Origin: an uncultured Clostridia bacterium
GTDB lineage: Bacteria > Bacillota > Clostridia > Oscillospirales > Acutalibacteraceae
Assembly (NCBI GenBank): GCA_947624285.1
Contig: CANQJS010000013.1
Coordinates: 1 to 40,754 of the forward strand
Reading direction: 5' to 3'
DNA: 40,754 bases
Shown here: piece after piece, positions 8,029-16,409 of the stretch
How positions within the stretch are numbered: the first letter of the stretch is position 1
Layout of the letters: each line of letters begins with the position of its first letter
Made by a program: the position numbers and the translations under genes
The notes under the pieces: model-generated
Database searches by the model: none
What the model was told of the DNA's origin: nothing
What the model saw: only the letters and a program-made list of their open reading frames with translations

Positions 8029-8058
8029 ACTATATCACAAGGCATGTGAAAAAGTCAA
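8029..8058 (-). promoter_or_regulatory. probable SigA promoter of rpmG-secE-nusG-rplKA
   Basis: Minus strand TTGACT (8053-8058), 18-bp spacer, TATAGT (8029-8034), 115 bp before the rpmG start. The 5' leader between it and rpmG is GC-rich and includes an imperfect GCCCGG/CAGGGC hairpin around 7970-7990. I recognise no known riboswitch in it. Confidence 0.65.
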
Positions 8059-8076
8059 GCAAAATCGCTAAAAAAT

Positions 8077-8105
8077 TTGCAATTATTGTTAAATTATATT
8101 ATTAT
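8077..8105 (+). promoter_or_regulatory. possible promoter for the two FAD oxidoreductase genes
   Basis: TTGCAA (8077-8082), 17-bp AT-rich spacer, TATTAT (8100-8105), about 40 bp before the ATG at 8144. The match is moderate in very AT-rich DNA. Confidence 0.4.
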
Positions 8106-8143
8106 ATAAAAAACGCACATATATCTTGTATTTCGGTGAGACT

Positions 8144-9259
8144 ATGACCACAATTATTATAGGCGCCGGAGCCTCGGGGCTCGCCTGCGCAATATGCCTG
8201 AAACAGAATATTCCCAATGAAAAAGTAGTTGTCCTCGAACGCCTTTCTTCACCCGGCAGAAAAATACTCGCCACCGGCAACGGCAGGTGCAACCTTACAA
8301 ACACCTCGGCTGACGGCTTTTCACAGGTGACGGATTTCTTCGGCGGGCTGGGGCTCGTGACGATCGAGGAGGATCAGGGCAGGATATATCCGTATTCGCT
8401 CAAGGCGCAGACGGTGCTCGGAGTTTTGCTTAACGCTTGCGAAAAGTACGGCGTTGAGCTCGTTACCGACTGCACGGTGACGGAAATAAAGAGCGACCTT
8501 TCCGTATGCACCTCAAAAGGCATTTTTAAGGGTGACGCGGTCGTCGTCGCCGCGGGCGGCAAGGCGCAGAAAAATCTCGGCTCAAACGGCAGCGGCTATG
8601 AACTTTTGAAAAATCTCGGTCACAGCTGCTCCGAAACATACCAGGCTCTTGTGCAGCTTGTCTCTTCAAGCAAATATCCCCGTTTGATAAAGGGCACAAG
8701 GGCAAGATGCGGCGTATCAATAGAGCTCGGCGGAGAAATCGTCGGCAGCGAATACGGCGAGGTGCTTTTCACCGATTACGGTCTTTCGGGCATAGCCGTT
8801 ATGGATATTTCGCACATCGTATCAAAAAATTTCGCCGGCGAAAGCCCCGAAAAATGCGTTGCGGTCATTGATTTAGCCCCTAAAATGAGCGCGCGGGAGC
8901 TTCTTTCACACATTGAAAAATTCGGCAGCCTTGAGGGAGTGTTGGGCAAAGAGCTTTCGGATATATTGACAAAGCAGGCTCAGGGCGACACGAAAAAAAT
9001 CGCCGAATACGCTAAAAGCTGGAGGCTCATAATCACGGGCACAAAGGGCTTTGATTTTGCCCAGATAACGGGCGGAGGCATTCCCCTTTCGGAGCTTTGC
9101 GGCTTTGAATCAAAATTCGCAAAAGGCGTTTATATTTGCGGCGAGGTGCTTGATATGCAATTCCCCTGCGGCGGCTTCAATCTCGATTTCGCGTGGAGCA
9201 GCGGCATCGGCGCGGCAAAACAGATAGCGGAGAAAAGAAAAAATGATAAGAATAAGTGA
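8144..9259 (+). CDS. HI0933/BaiN-family NAD(P)/FAD-dependent oxidoreductase
   Basis: 371 residues from the ATG at 8144 (an upstream TTG at 8128 is in the same region but less likely; GGTGAG sits just before the ATG). N-terminal dinucleotide-binding motif IIIGAGASGLACAI, then RKILATGNGRCNLTN, diagnostic for the HI0933 family, and a C-terminal GGFNLDFAWSSG FAD contact. Family members include the bile-acid enzyme BaiN, but most are of unknown substrate. It overlaps the next oxidoreductase gene by 17 bp, so the two are probably translationally coupled. The length is slightly short for the family (about 400). Confidence 0.9.
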   Translation: MTTIIIGAGASGLACAICLKQNIPNEKVVVLERLSSPGRKILATGNGRCNLTNTSADGFSQVTDFFGGLGLVTIEEDQGRIYPYSLKAQTVLGVLLNACEKYGVELVTDCTVTEIKSDLSVCTSKGIFKGDAVVVAAGGKAQKNLGSNGSGYELLKNLGHSCSETYQALVQLVSSSKYPRLIKGTRARCGVSIELGGEIVGSEYGEVLFTDYGLSGIAVMDISHIVSKNFAGESPEKCVAVIDLAPKMSARELLSHIEKFGSLEGVLGKELSDILTKQAQGDTKKIAEYAKSWRLIITGTKGFDFAQITGGGIPLSELCGFESKFAKGVYICGEVLDMQFPCGGFNLDFAWSSGIGAAKQIAEKRKNDKNK

Positions 9260-10838
9260 AATAAGGCTTTCCATTGACGAGGACGAGAGCCTGCTTACCG
9301 AAAAAGCTGCGAAGCTGCTGAAGATCAACAAAAAATATATAACGGCTCTCACCATATTCAAAAAGAGCATAGACGCGAGGAAAAAGGACGATATTCATTT
9401 TTCCTACACCGTTGACGCGCAAATAAGCCTTGACGAAAATCAAATCGTTTCAAAATGCAAATCGCAAAAGGTGAGCCTTGCAACGCCGTATATCTATGAA
9501 TTGCCGGAAAACAAAAGGATCTCTCCCTACCGCCCCGTCATCGTCGGCTTCGGTCCGGCAGGTATGTTGGCGGGTCTTATCCTCGCCGAGGCGGGTCTGC
9601 GCCCCATAATTCTCGAACGCGGCAAGGGCATTGACGAACGCCAAAGAGATGTAAATGAATTTTGGACAAAACGCAAGCTCAACGAGGAATCGAATGTTCA
9701 GTTCGGCGAGGGAGGCGCGGGCACTTTCTCGGACGGCAAGCTCACAACGGGGATCAAGAGCCCGTATATACGCAAGGTGCTTGAGGAGCTTTACGAGGCG
9801 GGCGCGCCGGAGGAGATACTCTATTCCTCCAAGCCTCATATCGGAACGGACAGGCTCGCCGTGGTCGTTAAAAACATACGCAAAAAAACAGAGCGACTCG
9901 GCGGTGAGGTTTGGCTTGAAACAAAGCTTGAGAAGCTGATAGTTTACAACGGCTTTGTTCACGGCATTTCTTACACCAGAAACGGTGTAAAAAGCGATAT
10001 GGAAGCGGACAGCGTCATTATGGCGATAGGCCACAGCGCGAGGGACACGGTGGAAATGCTCTACGCCTTGGGCGTTGAAATAATCCAAAAGGCGTTTTCC
10101 GTCGGCGCGCGCATAGAGCATCCGCAAAGCCTTATCAACAAGGCTCAGTACGGCAAATTCGCAGATCACCCGAAATTGGGGGCGGCGGATTACAAGCTTG
10201 CCTGCCACGGACTTCACGAGCGGGGCGCCTACACCTTTTGTATGTGCCCCGGCGGAACGGTGGTCGCCGCCGCGAGCGAAAAAGAGGGAGTTATAGTAAA
10301 CGGTATGAGCAATCTTGCAAGGGACGGCGAAAACGCCAACAGCGCGCTTCTTGTGGGCATTGAGCCGAAGGATTTTCCCGACAGCCACCCGCTTTCCGGC
10401 ATATATTACCAGCGGGCGATCGAGCACGCCGCATTTGAGCTTGCCGGCGGGGATTACAGAGCGCCGGCCCAGCTTGTGGGTGATTTTCTCAACGGAATTG
10501 AAAGCAAATCGCTCGGCAATATAAAACCGACCTGCCCAACGGGCGTTACCCTCACTTCGCTGGACGGCTGCCTGCCGCCTAAGGTGACGGCGACGATGCG
10601 CTCGGCAATAGTTGAAATGGATAAAAAGCTAAACGGCTTTAACACATATGACGCTGTGCTTACCGCCCCCGAAACGAGGAGCTCCAGCTCAGTAAGAATA
10701 CTCAGGGACGACTTGTGCCAGTGCAATATCAGAGGGGTCTATCCCTGCGGTGAGGGCGCGGGCTATGCGGGCGGAATAGTATCCGCCGCCGCGGACGGCA
10801 TAAGATGCGCCCACGCCGTTTTGGGCGACGAGCATTGA
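9243..10838 (+). CDS. COG2509-type FAD-dependent dehydrogenase
   Basis: 531 residues. The N-terminal about 90 residues form the family's small helical/alpha-beta domain (ISEIRLSIDEDES..., KINKKYITALTIFKKSIDARKK). It is followed by the FAD-binding motif VIVGFGPAGMLAGLILAEAG (about 99-118), RDVNEFWTKRKLNEESNVQFGEGGAGTFSDGKL and the C-terminal PCGEGAGYAGGIVSAAADG. These segments define the large uncharacterised flavoprotein group often annotated as an FAD-dependent dehydrogenase. It starts inside the end of the upstream BaiN-like gene. The substrate is unknown; the pairing of two flavoproteins suggests a shared redox step. Confidence 0.9.
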   Translation: MIRISEIRLSIDEDESLLTEKAAKLLKINKKYITALTIFKKSIDARKKDDIHFSYTVDAQISLDENQIVSKCKSQKVSLATPYIYELPENKRISPYRPVIVGFGPAGMLAGLILAEAGLRPIILERGKGIDERQRDVNEFWTKRKLNEESNVQFGEGGAGTFSDGKLTTGIKSPYIRKVLEELYEAGAPEEILYSSKPHIGTDRLAVVVKNIRKKTERLGGEVWLETKLEKLIVYNGFVHGISYTRNGVKSDMEADSVIMAIGHSARDTVEMLYALGVEIIQKAFSVGARIEHPQSLINKAQYGKFADHPKLGAADYKLACHGLHERGAYTFCMCPGGTVVAAASEKEGVIVNGMSNLARDGENANSALLVGIEPKDFPDSHPLSGIYYQRAIEHAAFELAGGDYRAPAQLVGDFLNGIESKSLGNIKPTCPTGVTLTSLDGCLPPKVTATMRSAIVEMDKKLNGFNTYDAVLTAPETRSSSSVRILRDDLCQCNIRGVYPCGEGAGYAGGIVSAAADGIRCAHAVLGDEH

Positions 10839-10911
10839 CAAATTCTTTTGCCCCTTTTAATACGCGATCGAAAAAAATCCGTCAATGCGGGATTAAGAAT
10901 GAAAAATCGGG

Positions 10912-10950
10912 CGAAAGAAATGTGAAATGCACATTTCTTTCGTCCGTCTT
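10912..10950. terminator. terminator between converging genes
   Basis: Perfect 13-bp stem CGAAAGAAATGTG (10912-10924) with CACATTTCTTTCG (10930-10942), 5-nt loop, followed by TCCGTCTTTTTAT. It lies between the plus-strand oxidoreductase and the minus-strand nucleotidyltransferase-like gene. Confidence 0.75.
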
Positions 10951-10963
10951 TTTATATTTATAT

Positions 10964-11998
10964 TTATCTTTGCGGGTCGATACCGAGTTCCGTATATATA
11001 TCCTCCTCCGCCTCGGTCAATTCTTCCGATTCGGCGTAAGAGGCTTTTTTGAAAAGATTGAACAAAAAGCTCTTCGTTTTGCTCTCGCTTTCCCCGCCCG
11101 TGTTTTTTGCGCCGAAAACTTTACCGCCGATTATCGCTTTTGAAAGGCGCGAATAAAGCCGACTCATATCCCTATCCTCAAAAGTGAAATTTAGCGCCGC
11201 CGGTGTATTAAACCACTTTTTCGCAAGCGCTATCAGCGCGGACGCGGTTTTCCCTATATGTATATTCTCGCAAAGGGCGAAAAACTCGTCAAGATCTATC
11301 TCGTGATAATTTCTGATGATAACATCTATATCCATTATCATCCTGATACCCGAGCCGCCTGCTTGCAGATGGTGCGCGATATGGGTGACGATATAAAGCA
11401 GGTGATAGACCGGCTTGAGCTTATAGGTGCAGCCCATTGCCTCGCTTATATCGTCAAACGGGGTGGAAAAGTAGATCTTGCTTTGAATATTTATGTTTTC
11501 CATTTCGGTATGTATATCAAAAACATCCTCGGCCCATTTCATCTGCGCCTCGTTGCTCTTTACCGAAATCTCCTCAAGGCCTCTGCTTTTCAGCGCTTCT
11601 ATCGCGCGTATATAATCCGTTTGGCGAACGATAACATCAATATCGCTTCCCGAGCGCAGGGCGGGCACGGGATAATTCGGCCGCAGGGAAGTTCCCTTTA
11701 TAATAAGATGCGGTATCCCCGCGCTTGTGAGGGTGGACATAAAAATCGCAAGAGAGCACAGCCGCGAATCGAATTTTTTTTGGGACTCGTCAAGGCTTCG
11801 GCGGAATTTTTCAAGCAGCTCCCCCTTCGGTCGGTGCTCCTCCGGGAGCGCTTGTACCTCATATGCTATTATCGCCGTTACATGATTTTTCTCGGCAAGG
11901 TCGTAGATCTGCTGCCAATCGCCTCGCCTTTCCCCCCTCGGCTTAACGCCGTTGAGATGGCAAGACAGCAGATAAACAAAATATTCTCTTGTATCCAC
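10964..11998 (-). CDS. nucleotidyltransferase-like protein (NTP_transf_5 type)
   Basis: 344 residues, GTG start at 11998 with AGGGTG 5 nt upstream. The central region HLIIKGTSLRPNYPVPALRSGSDIDVIV (about 114-141; key residues K118, GSDID) matches the G-S/D-x-D pattern of polymerase-beta-fold nucleotidyltransferases, as in the family of uncharacterised nucleotidyltransferases sometimes linked to exopolysaccharide or peptide clusters. Helical flanks follow, including YIVTHIAHHLQAGGSGIRMIMDID. No partner genes of such clusters are adjacent. The role is unknown; nucleotidyl transfer to a sugar, lipid or protein is only an inference. Confidence 0.72.
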   Translation of the reverse strand: MDTREYFVYLLSCHLNGVKPRGERRGDWQQIYDLAEKNHVTAIIAYEVQALPEEHRPKGELLEKFRRSLDESQKKFDSRLCSLAIFMSTLTSAGIPHLIIKGTSLRPNYPVPALRSGSDIDVIVRQTDYIRAIEALKSRGLEEISVKSNEAQMKWAEDVFDIHTEMENINIQSKIYFSTPFDDISEAMGCTYKLKPVYHLLYIVTHIAHHLQAGGSGIRMIMDIDVIIRNYHEIDLDEFFALCENIHIGKTASALIALAKKWFNTPAALNFTFEDRDMSRLYSRLSKAIIGGKVFGAKNTGGESESKTKSFLFNLFKKASYAESEELTEAEEDIYTELGIDPQR

Positions 11999-12088
11999 CG
12001 AATCACCCTTTTTTTGTATAATTCTACCGTTTTCTATAAATTATAATAACAAAAAAATTAAAAAACTTCAATTATTGTTACAACTTTG

Positions 12089-12117
12089 TTGATAAGTCTT
12101 AAATATTCTGTTATAAT
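12089..12117 (+). promoter_or_regulatory. SigA promoter of GH43-like gene
   Basis: TTGATA (12089-12094), 17-bp spacer, TATAAT (12112-12117), just 17 bp before the ATG at 12135, so the 5' leader is very short. Confidence 0.7.
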
Positions 12118-12134
12118 TTCGGCGGTGATATCAT

Positions 12135-13040
12135 ATGGAAAACGCAAATTACACAAAATATCTCTTCTGTTATTTTATCGGAAATCGGCCGGAGGAAGAA
12201 AGCGTCCGTTTCGCGCTTTCCGAAAACGGCTATAATTTTTTTGCTTTAAACGGCAACCGCCCCGTCATATCGCAGTCTCTCGGCAAAAAATGCTGCCGCG
12301 ACCCGTTTATTTTCCGGGATAATGACGGTTTCTTTCACATAATCGCAACCGATATGCGCAGCGAGGACGGCTGGTGCAGCAACAATTCGGCGGTGCTGTG
12401 GGACAGCGAAGATCTTGTAAACTGGAAAAACGAACGAATTATAGATTTTTCACAATTTGAGGAAACAAGGGACGCGGACAGAGTATGGGCGCCCGAAATC
12501 ATATTTGACAAATTCAAAAACGAATATATGATATACTGGTCCCACCACAACGCCGGCGGCGCTCCGGCAACCGTGATATGGCACGCGTACACAAAGGATT
12601 TTATCAATCTCACAACGCGCCCGCAATTGCTTTTCGCGCCGAAAAGCGGCTTGGCGGGAATAGACGCGGACATCATTGAAAAAGACGGAAAATATTATCT
12701 CTATCAGGCAGACGAAGCAAAAAGCGCCGTGTGCTATGCCGTTGCCGACAAGCCCAACGGTCCCTATTTTGAGCCGGACGACAATATCGTTTCCGTTTCA
12801 AACTCCGCGCTTGAGGGGAACTGCATATACCCGATACTCGGCACGGACAAATATGTTCTCATCGCCGACAAATTCAGAGACGGCGGCTATTTTATGCAGG
12901 AAACAACGGATATGATCCATTTCAAAGAGGTGGAGGAAAGCAGGCATTCGATAGATCATCTGCGCCCGCGCCACGGCTCTGTGCTTACGATAACCGACAC
13001 CGAATACGCAAGACTCCTAAACGCCTTTGCGTCTCTGTAA
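12135..13040 (+). CDS. glycoside hydrolase family 43-like beta-propeller protein
   Basis: 301 residues with no signal peptide, so probably cytoplasmic. Five-bladed propeller features: CRDPFIFRDNDGFFHIIATD (general base D56), VWAPEIIFDKFKNEYMIYW (about 118-135), GIDADIIEKDGKYYLY (pKa-modulating D179) and ALEGNCIYPI (general acid E227). All three expected acidic residues are therefore present. GH43 enzymes act on alpha-L-arabinosides and beta-xylosides; I cannot assign the substrate from sequence. A short monocistronic unit, followed by a terminator at 13054-13093. Confidence 0.8.
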   Translation: MENANYTKYLFCYFIGNRPEEESVRFALSENGYNFFALNGNRPVISQSLGKKCCRDPFIFRDNDGFFHIIATDMRSEDGWCSNNSAVLWDSEDLVNWKNERIIDFSQFEETRDADRVWAPEIIFDKFKNEYMIYWSHHNAGGAPATVIWHAYTKDFINLTTRPQLLFAPKSGLAGIDADIIEKDGKYYLYQADEAKSAVCYAVADKPNGPYFEPDDNIVSVSNSALEGNCIYPILGTDKYVLIADKFRDGGYFMQETTDMIHFKEVEESRHSIDHLRPRHGSVLTITDTEYARLLNAFASL

Positions 13041-13053
13041 AACAAAAAACACG

Positions 13054-13093
13054 ACCGCCGTTTTGAGACTTTCGTCTTAAAGCGGCGGTTTTT
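13054..13093 (+). terminator. terminator after GH43-like gene
   Basis: ACCGCCG (13054-13060) pairs with CGGCGGT (13083-13089) followed by TTTTT; the loop contains a second small GAC/GTC helix. A related GCGGCGGTCTTTTTT stretch recurs at about 13156-13173, near the 3' end of the XRE gene. Confidence 0.75.
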
Positions 13094-13171
13094 AACGCGT
13101 TATTGTGCAAAAATTTCGTGTTTTAAAGAAATACTGCCTTATCGGCGCTCGACTTTAAGCGGCGGTCTTTT

Positions 13172-13408
13172 TTAATTGAGCCTTTTTTCAATTTCCGAAA
13201 CTATATCACTCATTTTAACATCAAGCGCGTTTGCTATTCTAAACAGCGTTTCAAGAGTGGGTTTTCGTTCCCCTCTTTCAATCGCGCTCAAATGAGTTCT
13301 TCCTATATCGGCAAGTCCGCTCATAACCTCTTGGCTTATTCCCTTTTTCTTTCTGAAATCCGCAATCACCTCGCCAACTGTTTTTGGATCGAGAGTGGGA
13401 AAAAACAT
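13172..13408 (-). CDS. XRE-family helix-turn-helix regulator
   Basis: 78 residues from the ATG at 13408 (AGAGGTG 6 nt upstream). Nearly the whole protein is a Cro/C1-type HTH: VGEVIADFRKKKGISQEVMS, then LADIGRTHLSAIERGERKPTLETLFRIANALDVKMSDI. It is divergently transcribed from the DUF5067-like gene, and the shared 120-bp region carries two direct repeats at helical spacing (13465-13497). It is therefore a candidate autoregulator and regulator of its neighbour. Target and signal are unknown. Confidence 0.9.
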   Translation of the reverse strand: MFFPTLDPKTVGEVIADFRKKKGISQEVMSGLADIGRTHLSAIERGERKPTLETLFRIANALDVKMSDIVSEIEKRLN

Positions 13409-13464
13409 AAACAGCACCTCTAAATATTTCTATATAAAGTTTATGCTGTTTTTTTATATATTTT

Positions 13465-13497
13465 GAATACATATGTTGACAATTCGAATACTTATGT
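13465..13497. promoter_or_regulatory. paired direct-repeat operator candidate
   Basis: GAATACATATGT (13465-13476) and GAATACTTATGT (13486-13497) match in 11 of 12 positions and start 21 bp apart (two helical turns). The second lies in the spacer of the rightward promoter. The first lies in the spacer of a possible leftward promoter (TTGTCA at 13477-13482, TATATA at 13455-13460). Likely sites for the adjacent XRE protein. Confidence 0.55.
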
Positions 13498-13505
13498 GTT
13501 ATAAT
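13476..13505 (+). promoter_or_regulatory. SigA promoter of DUF5067-like gene
   Basis: Perfect hexamers TTGACA (13476-13481) and TATAAT (13500-13505) with an 18-bp spacer, 25 bp before the ATG at 13531. Confidence 0.8.
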
Positions 13506-13530
13506 CAAACAAAAAAGAAGGAGTATTAAA

Positions 13531-14112
13531 ATGGAATACGATTACCACAATCAACAATCTTCGGATGTGCGGCATGCTGTAAATGCCGCGCTGGAAGAAC
13601 AAAAGAAAAAAAGCAAAAAGAAAAAGCTCATAATTTTCGGTGTAATCGCCGCAATAATAATTATTTTAATTATTGCGCTTTCATCGGGCGGATCCGAGAG
13701 TGAAAGTTCAACCGATAACCCAACAAATTCCGTTGACGCTTCTCAGGAAGAAAAAAACGAAAACACCGTGGGCGATTATGAATGCACTGTCAAATCCGCG
13801 AAGCTATGCAAAGATTACGATGGCAAGGACGCCGTACTCATCACATATGAGTTTAAGAATAACGGAAGTGAAGCAATAAGCTTTGATGTGGCACTCGACG
13901 ACAATGTTTATCAGGACGGGGTGGAGCTTGAAACCGCAATTCTTGATGAAGACACCGACTATTTTGATGTTTCCATAAAGCCGGGAGTTACCAAAGATGT
14001 AAAAAAGGCTTACCTGCTTCGTGACAGCTCAACACAGCTTGAAGTTGAAATAAGCGAATGGATTTCATTTAACGATGATAAAATCGTAACCATGGTCAAT
14101 ATCACGAAATAA
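13531..14112 (+). CDS. membrane-anchored DUF5067-like protein
   Basis: 193 residues; ATG with AGAAGGAG upstream. Residues 1-30 are hydrophilic and Lys-rich, followed by a single membrane helix (about 33-49, LIIFGVIAAIIIILIIAL), a short Ser/Asp/Asn linker, and an extracytoplasmic domain of about 115 residues. Its pattern YECTVKSAKLCKDYDGKDAVLITYEFKNNG...DVALDDNVYQDGVELE resembles the DUF5067 immunoglobulin-like fold found in many clostridial surface proteins. No lipobox. Function unknown; divergent pairing with a small XRE gene suggests regulated expression. Confidence 0.75.
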   Translation: MEYDYHNQQSSDVRHAVNAALEEQKKKSKKKKLIIFGVIAAIIIILIIALSSGGSESESSTDNPTNSVDASQEEKNENTVGDYECTVKSAKLCKDYDGKDAVLITYEFKNNGSEAISFDVALDDNVYQDGVELETAILDEDTDYFDVSIKPGVTKDVKKAYLLRDSSTQLEVEISEWISFNDDKIVTMVNITK

Positions 14113-14122
14113 TTTAATATTC

Positions 14123-14158
14123 AAAGCGTCGTTTTATCTAAGCGGCGCTTTATTATTT
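14123..14158 (+). terminator. weak terminator after DUF5067-like gene
   Basis: AAAGCGTCG (14123-14131) pairs with CGGCGCTTT (14143-14151; one T-G wobble), followed by ATTATTTT. Confidence 0.55.
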
Positions 14159-14180
14159 TACCGACAAAAAGGTTATATAA

Positions 14181-14209
14181 AAAACGGCAGGATGATTTCC
14201 TGCCGTTTT
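14181..14209. terminator. bidirectional terminator downstream of purB
   Basis: Perfect 12-bp stem AAAACGGCAGGA / TCCTGCCGTTTT with a 5-nt loop and T-runs on both sides. It ends the minus-strand dap-pur operon. Confidence 0.88.
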
Positions 14210-14228
14210 GTTTTTGGCGTGTTTGCCG

Positions 14229-15662
14229 TTAAACATTTATTTCAACATCAATGCCCAAAAGCTCTTTGTTCGCCTCAAGTATGGGCTTGACCGTTTCATT
14301 GAGGAAGTCCTCTGTCTGCTGAGGGGCTCTGCCCACAAAATTTTCGGGCTTCATCACAGCCAGTATCTCCTCCTTTGTCATCATAAAGGCGGGGTCTGCG
14401 GCGATCCTGTCCACAAGATCGTTCTTGCCGCCCTCTTCCTTGACGACCGCGCCCGCCGCCATTGAGTGAACGCGTATTTTTTCGTGGAGCTCCTGTCTGT
14501 CCCCTCCCTTTTTGACGGCGTCCATCATAATATTTTCGGTTGCCATAAAGGGAAGCTCGCTCATAAGGCGCGCCTCAATGACCTTGGGGTAAACGACAAG
14601 CCCGTTTGTGATATTTATATAGAGATCGAGTATTCCGTCCGTAGCAAGGAACGCCTCTGCGACGGAAACGCGCTTGTTGGCGCTGTCGTCAAGCGTTCTC
14701 TCAAACCACTGAGCTGACGCCGTCCACGCCGGATTGAGCGCGTCTATCATCACATAACGCGAAAGGGAGGCTATCCTCTCGCTCCTCATAGGATTGCGCT
14801 TATATGCCATGGCGGAAGAGCCTATCTGGTTTTTCTCAAACGGCTCTTCTATCTCCTTTAAATTCTGCAAAAGGCGAAGATCGTTTGAAAATTTACAGCA
14901 GGACTGCGCGATAAGCGCAAGGCAGTTACACACTATCGTATCGAGCTTTCTCGCATATGTCTGCCCGCTTACGGGAAAACACGCCTTAAAGCCCATTTTT
15001 TCGGCGATCTTCCTGTCGAGCTCCTTGCATTTTTCGTGGTCGCCGTTAAAAAGCTCCAAAAACGAAGCCTGCGTGCCTGTTGTGCCCTTTGAGCCGAGCA
15101 GCATCAAGGTATCGAGCACATGCTCTACCTCGTTATAGTCCATAACAAGATCCATAAGCCAAAGCGTGGCGCGCTTCCCCACCGTGGTGGGCTGGGCGGG
15201 CTGGAAGTGGGTAAAGCCGAGGCAGGGCATAGCCTTGTATTTATCGGCAAACTTCGCAACGCAAGCCATGGAGTTTATCAGCTTTTTCTTTATCAGCAAA
15301 AGCGCCTCGCGCATGGTGATAACATCGGTATTATCGCCCACATAGCAGCTCGTTGCGCCGAGATGTATTATTCCCTTTGCCTTCGGGCACTGATCGCCGT
15401 AAGCGTGAACATGGCTCATAACATCGTGGCGGAATTTCTTTTCGTATTCCCTTGCCGCTTCATAATTTATATCCTCGGCGTGAGCCTTGAGCTCGTCTAT
15501 CTGCTCCGTCGTTACATTGAGCCCAAGCTCGTTTTCCGCCTCAGCGAGAGCTATCCAGAGCTTTCTCCAAGTTTTGAATTTAAAATCGGGAGAATAGATA
15601 TACTGCATCTCCTTGCTCGCGTATCGGGCGTTGAACGGTGAATTGTATGTATCGTTTGCCAT
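14229..15662 (-). CDS. purB: adenylosuccinate lyase
   Basis: 477 residues, the long PurB subtype. It catalyses two fumarate-releasing steps in purine synthesis: SAICAR to AICAR, and adenylosuccinate to AMP. The fumarase-superfamily signature GSSAMAYKRNPMRSE is intact, as are HLGATSCYVGDNTD and TVGKRATLW. Its ATG overlaps the purC stop codon by one base (TAATG), so translation is probably coupled to the preceding SAICAR synthase, whose product it uses. Confidence 0.96.
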   Translation of the reverse strand: MANDTYNSPFNARYASKEMQYIYSPDFKFKTWRKLWIALAEAENELGLNVTTEQIDELKAHAEDINYEAAREYEKKFRHDVMSHVHAYGDQCPKAKGIIHLGATSCYVGDNTDVITMREALLLIKKKLINSMACVAKFADKYKAMPCLGFTHFQPAQPTTVGKRATLWLMDLVMDYNEVEHVLDTLMLLGSKGTTGTQASFLELFNGDHEKCKELDRKIAEKMGFKACFPVSGQTYARKLDTIVCNCLALIAQSCCKFSNDLRLLQNLKEIEEPFEKNQIGSSAMAYKRNPMRSERIASLSRYVMIDALNPAWTASAQWFERTLDDSANKRVSVAEAFLATDGILDLYINITNGLVVYPKVIEARLMSELPFMATENIMMDAVKKGGDRQELHEKIRVHSMAAGAVVKEEGGKNDLVDRIAADPAFMMTKEEILAVMKPENFVGRAPQQTEDFLNETVKPILEANKELLGIDVEINV

Positions 15663-16375
15663 TATTTATCAAGTCCTGTTCTTTTCATCATTTCGGCGTA
15701 GGCGTCCTCTACTCCGCCGAGATCGCGGCGGAAACGATCCTTATCAAGCTTTTCGTGTGTCTTAATATCCCAAAAACGGCAGGTGTCGGGGCTTATCTCG
15801 TCCGCGAGAACGATGCTCCCGTCCGAAGTTTTGCCGAATTCAAGCTTGAAATCTATGAGCTCAACGCCGATGGAGGAGAAATACTCTTTCAGCGCATCGT
15901 TTATTTTAAACGCCATATCGGTTATTGTATCTACCTCTTGCCTTGTGGCAAAGCCGCAGGAAATGGCGTGATATTCCGAGATGAGCGGATCGTCGAGCTC
16001 ATCGCATTTATACGAAAACTCAATGGACGGGGCAACGAAATCCATTCCCTCCTCAAGGCCGAGCCTTTTGCATATCGAGCCCGCCGCGCGGTTGCGGATT
16101 ATAACCTCAAGCGGAACTATGGAGACTTTTTTTACCGCCGTTTCACGATCCGAAAGCTCCTTTACAAAATGAGTGGGAATGCCTTTCGATTCAAGGATAC
16201 GCATAAGGTAGTTGGACATTTTGTTGTTCACAACGCCCTTGCCGACTATCGTGCCCTTTTTCTTGCCGTTGAAGGCGGTAGCGTCGTCCTTATAATCGAC
16301 GATAACGATTTCGGGATCGTCGGTTGCCCAAACCTTTTTTGCCTTGCCCTCATAAAGCTGCTGTGTTTTTGTCAT
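15662..16375 (-). CDS. purC: phosphoribosylaminoimidazole-succinocarboxamide synthase
   Basis: 237 residues, standard SAICAR synthetase. It joins CAIR and aspartate using ATP. N-terminal YEGKAKKVWATDDPEIVIVDYKDDATAFNG and central PLEVIIRNRAAGS are the family signatures; SPDTCRFWD is near the C-terminus. It lies 34 bp behind dapL and overlaps purB by one base. The other pur genes are not in the window. Confidence 0.96.
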   Translation of the reverse strand: MTKTQQLYEGKAKKVWATDDPEIVIVDYKDDATAFNGKKKGTIVGKGVVNNKMSNYLMRILESKGIPTHFVKELSDRETAVKKVSIVPLEVIIRNRAAGSICKRLGLEEGMDFVAPSIEFSYKCDELDDPLISEYHAISCGFATRQEVDTITDMAFKINDALKEYFSSIGVELIDFKLEFGKTSDGSIVLADEISPDTCRFWDIKTHEKLDKDRFRRDLGGVEDAYAEMMKRTGLDK

Positions 16376-16409
16376 TTTTATATCCTCCTGATTTTTGTTT
16401 GCTTTTTAT

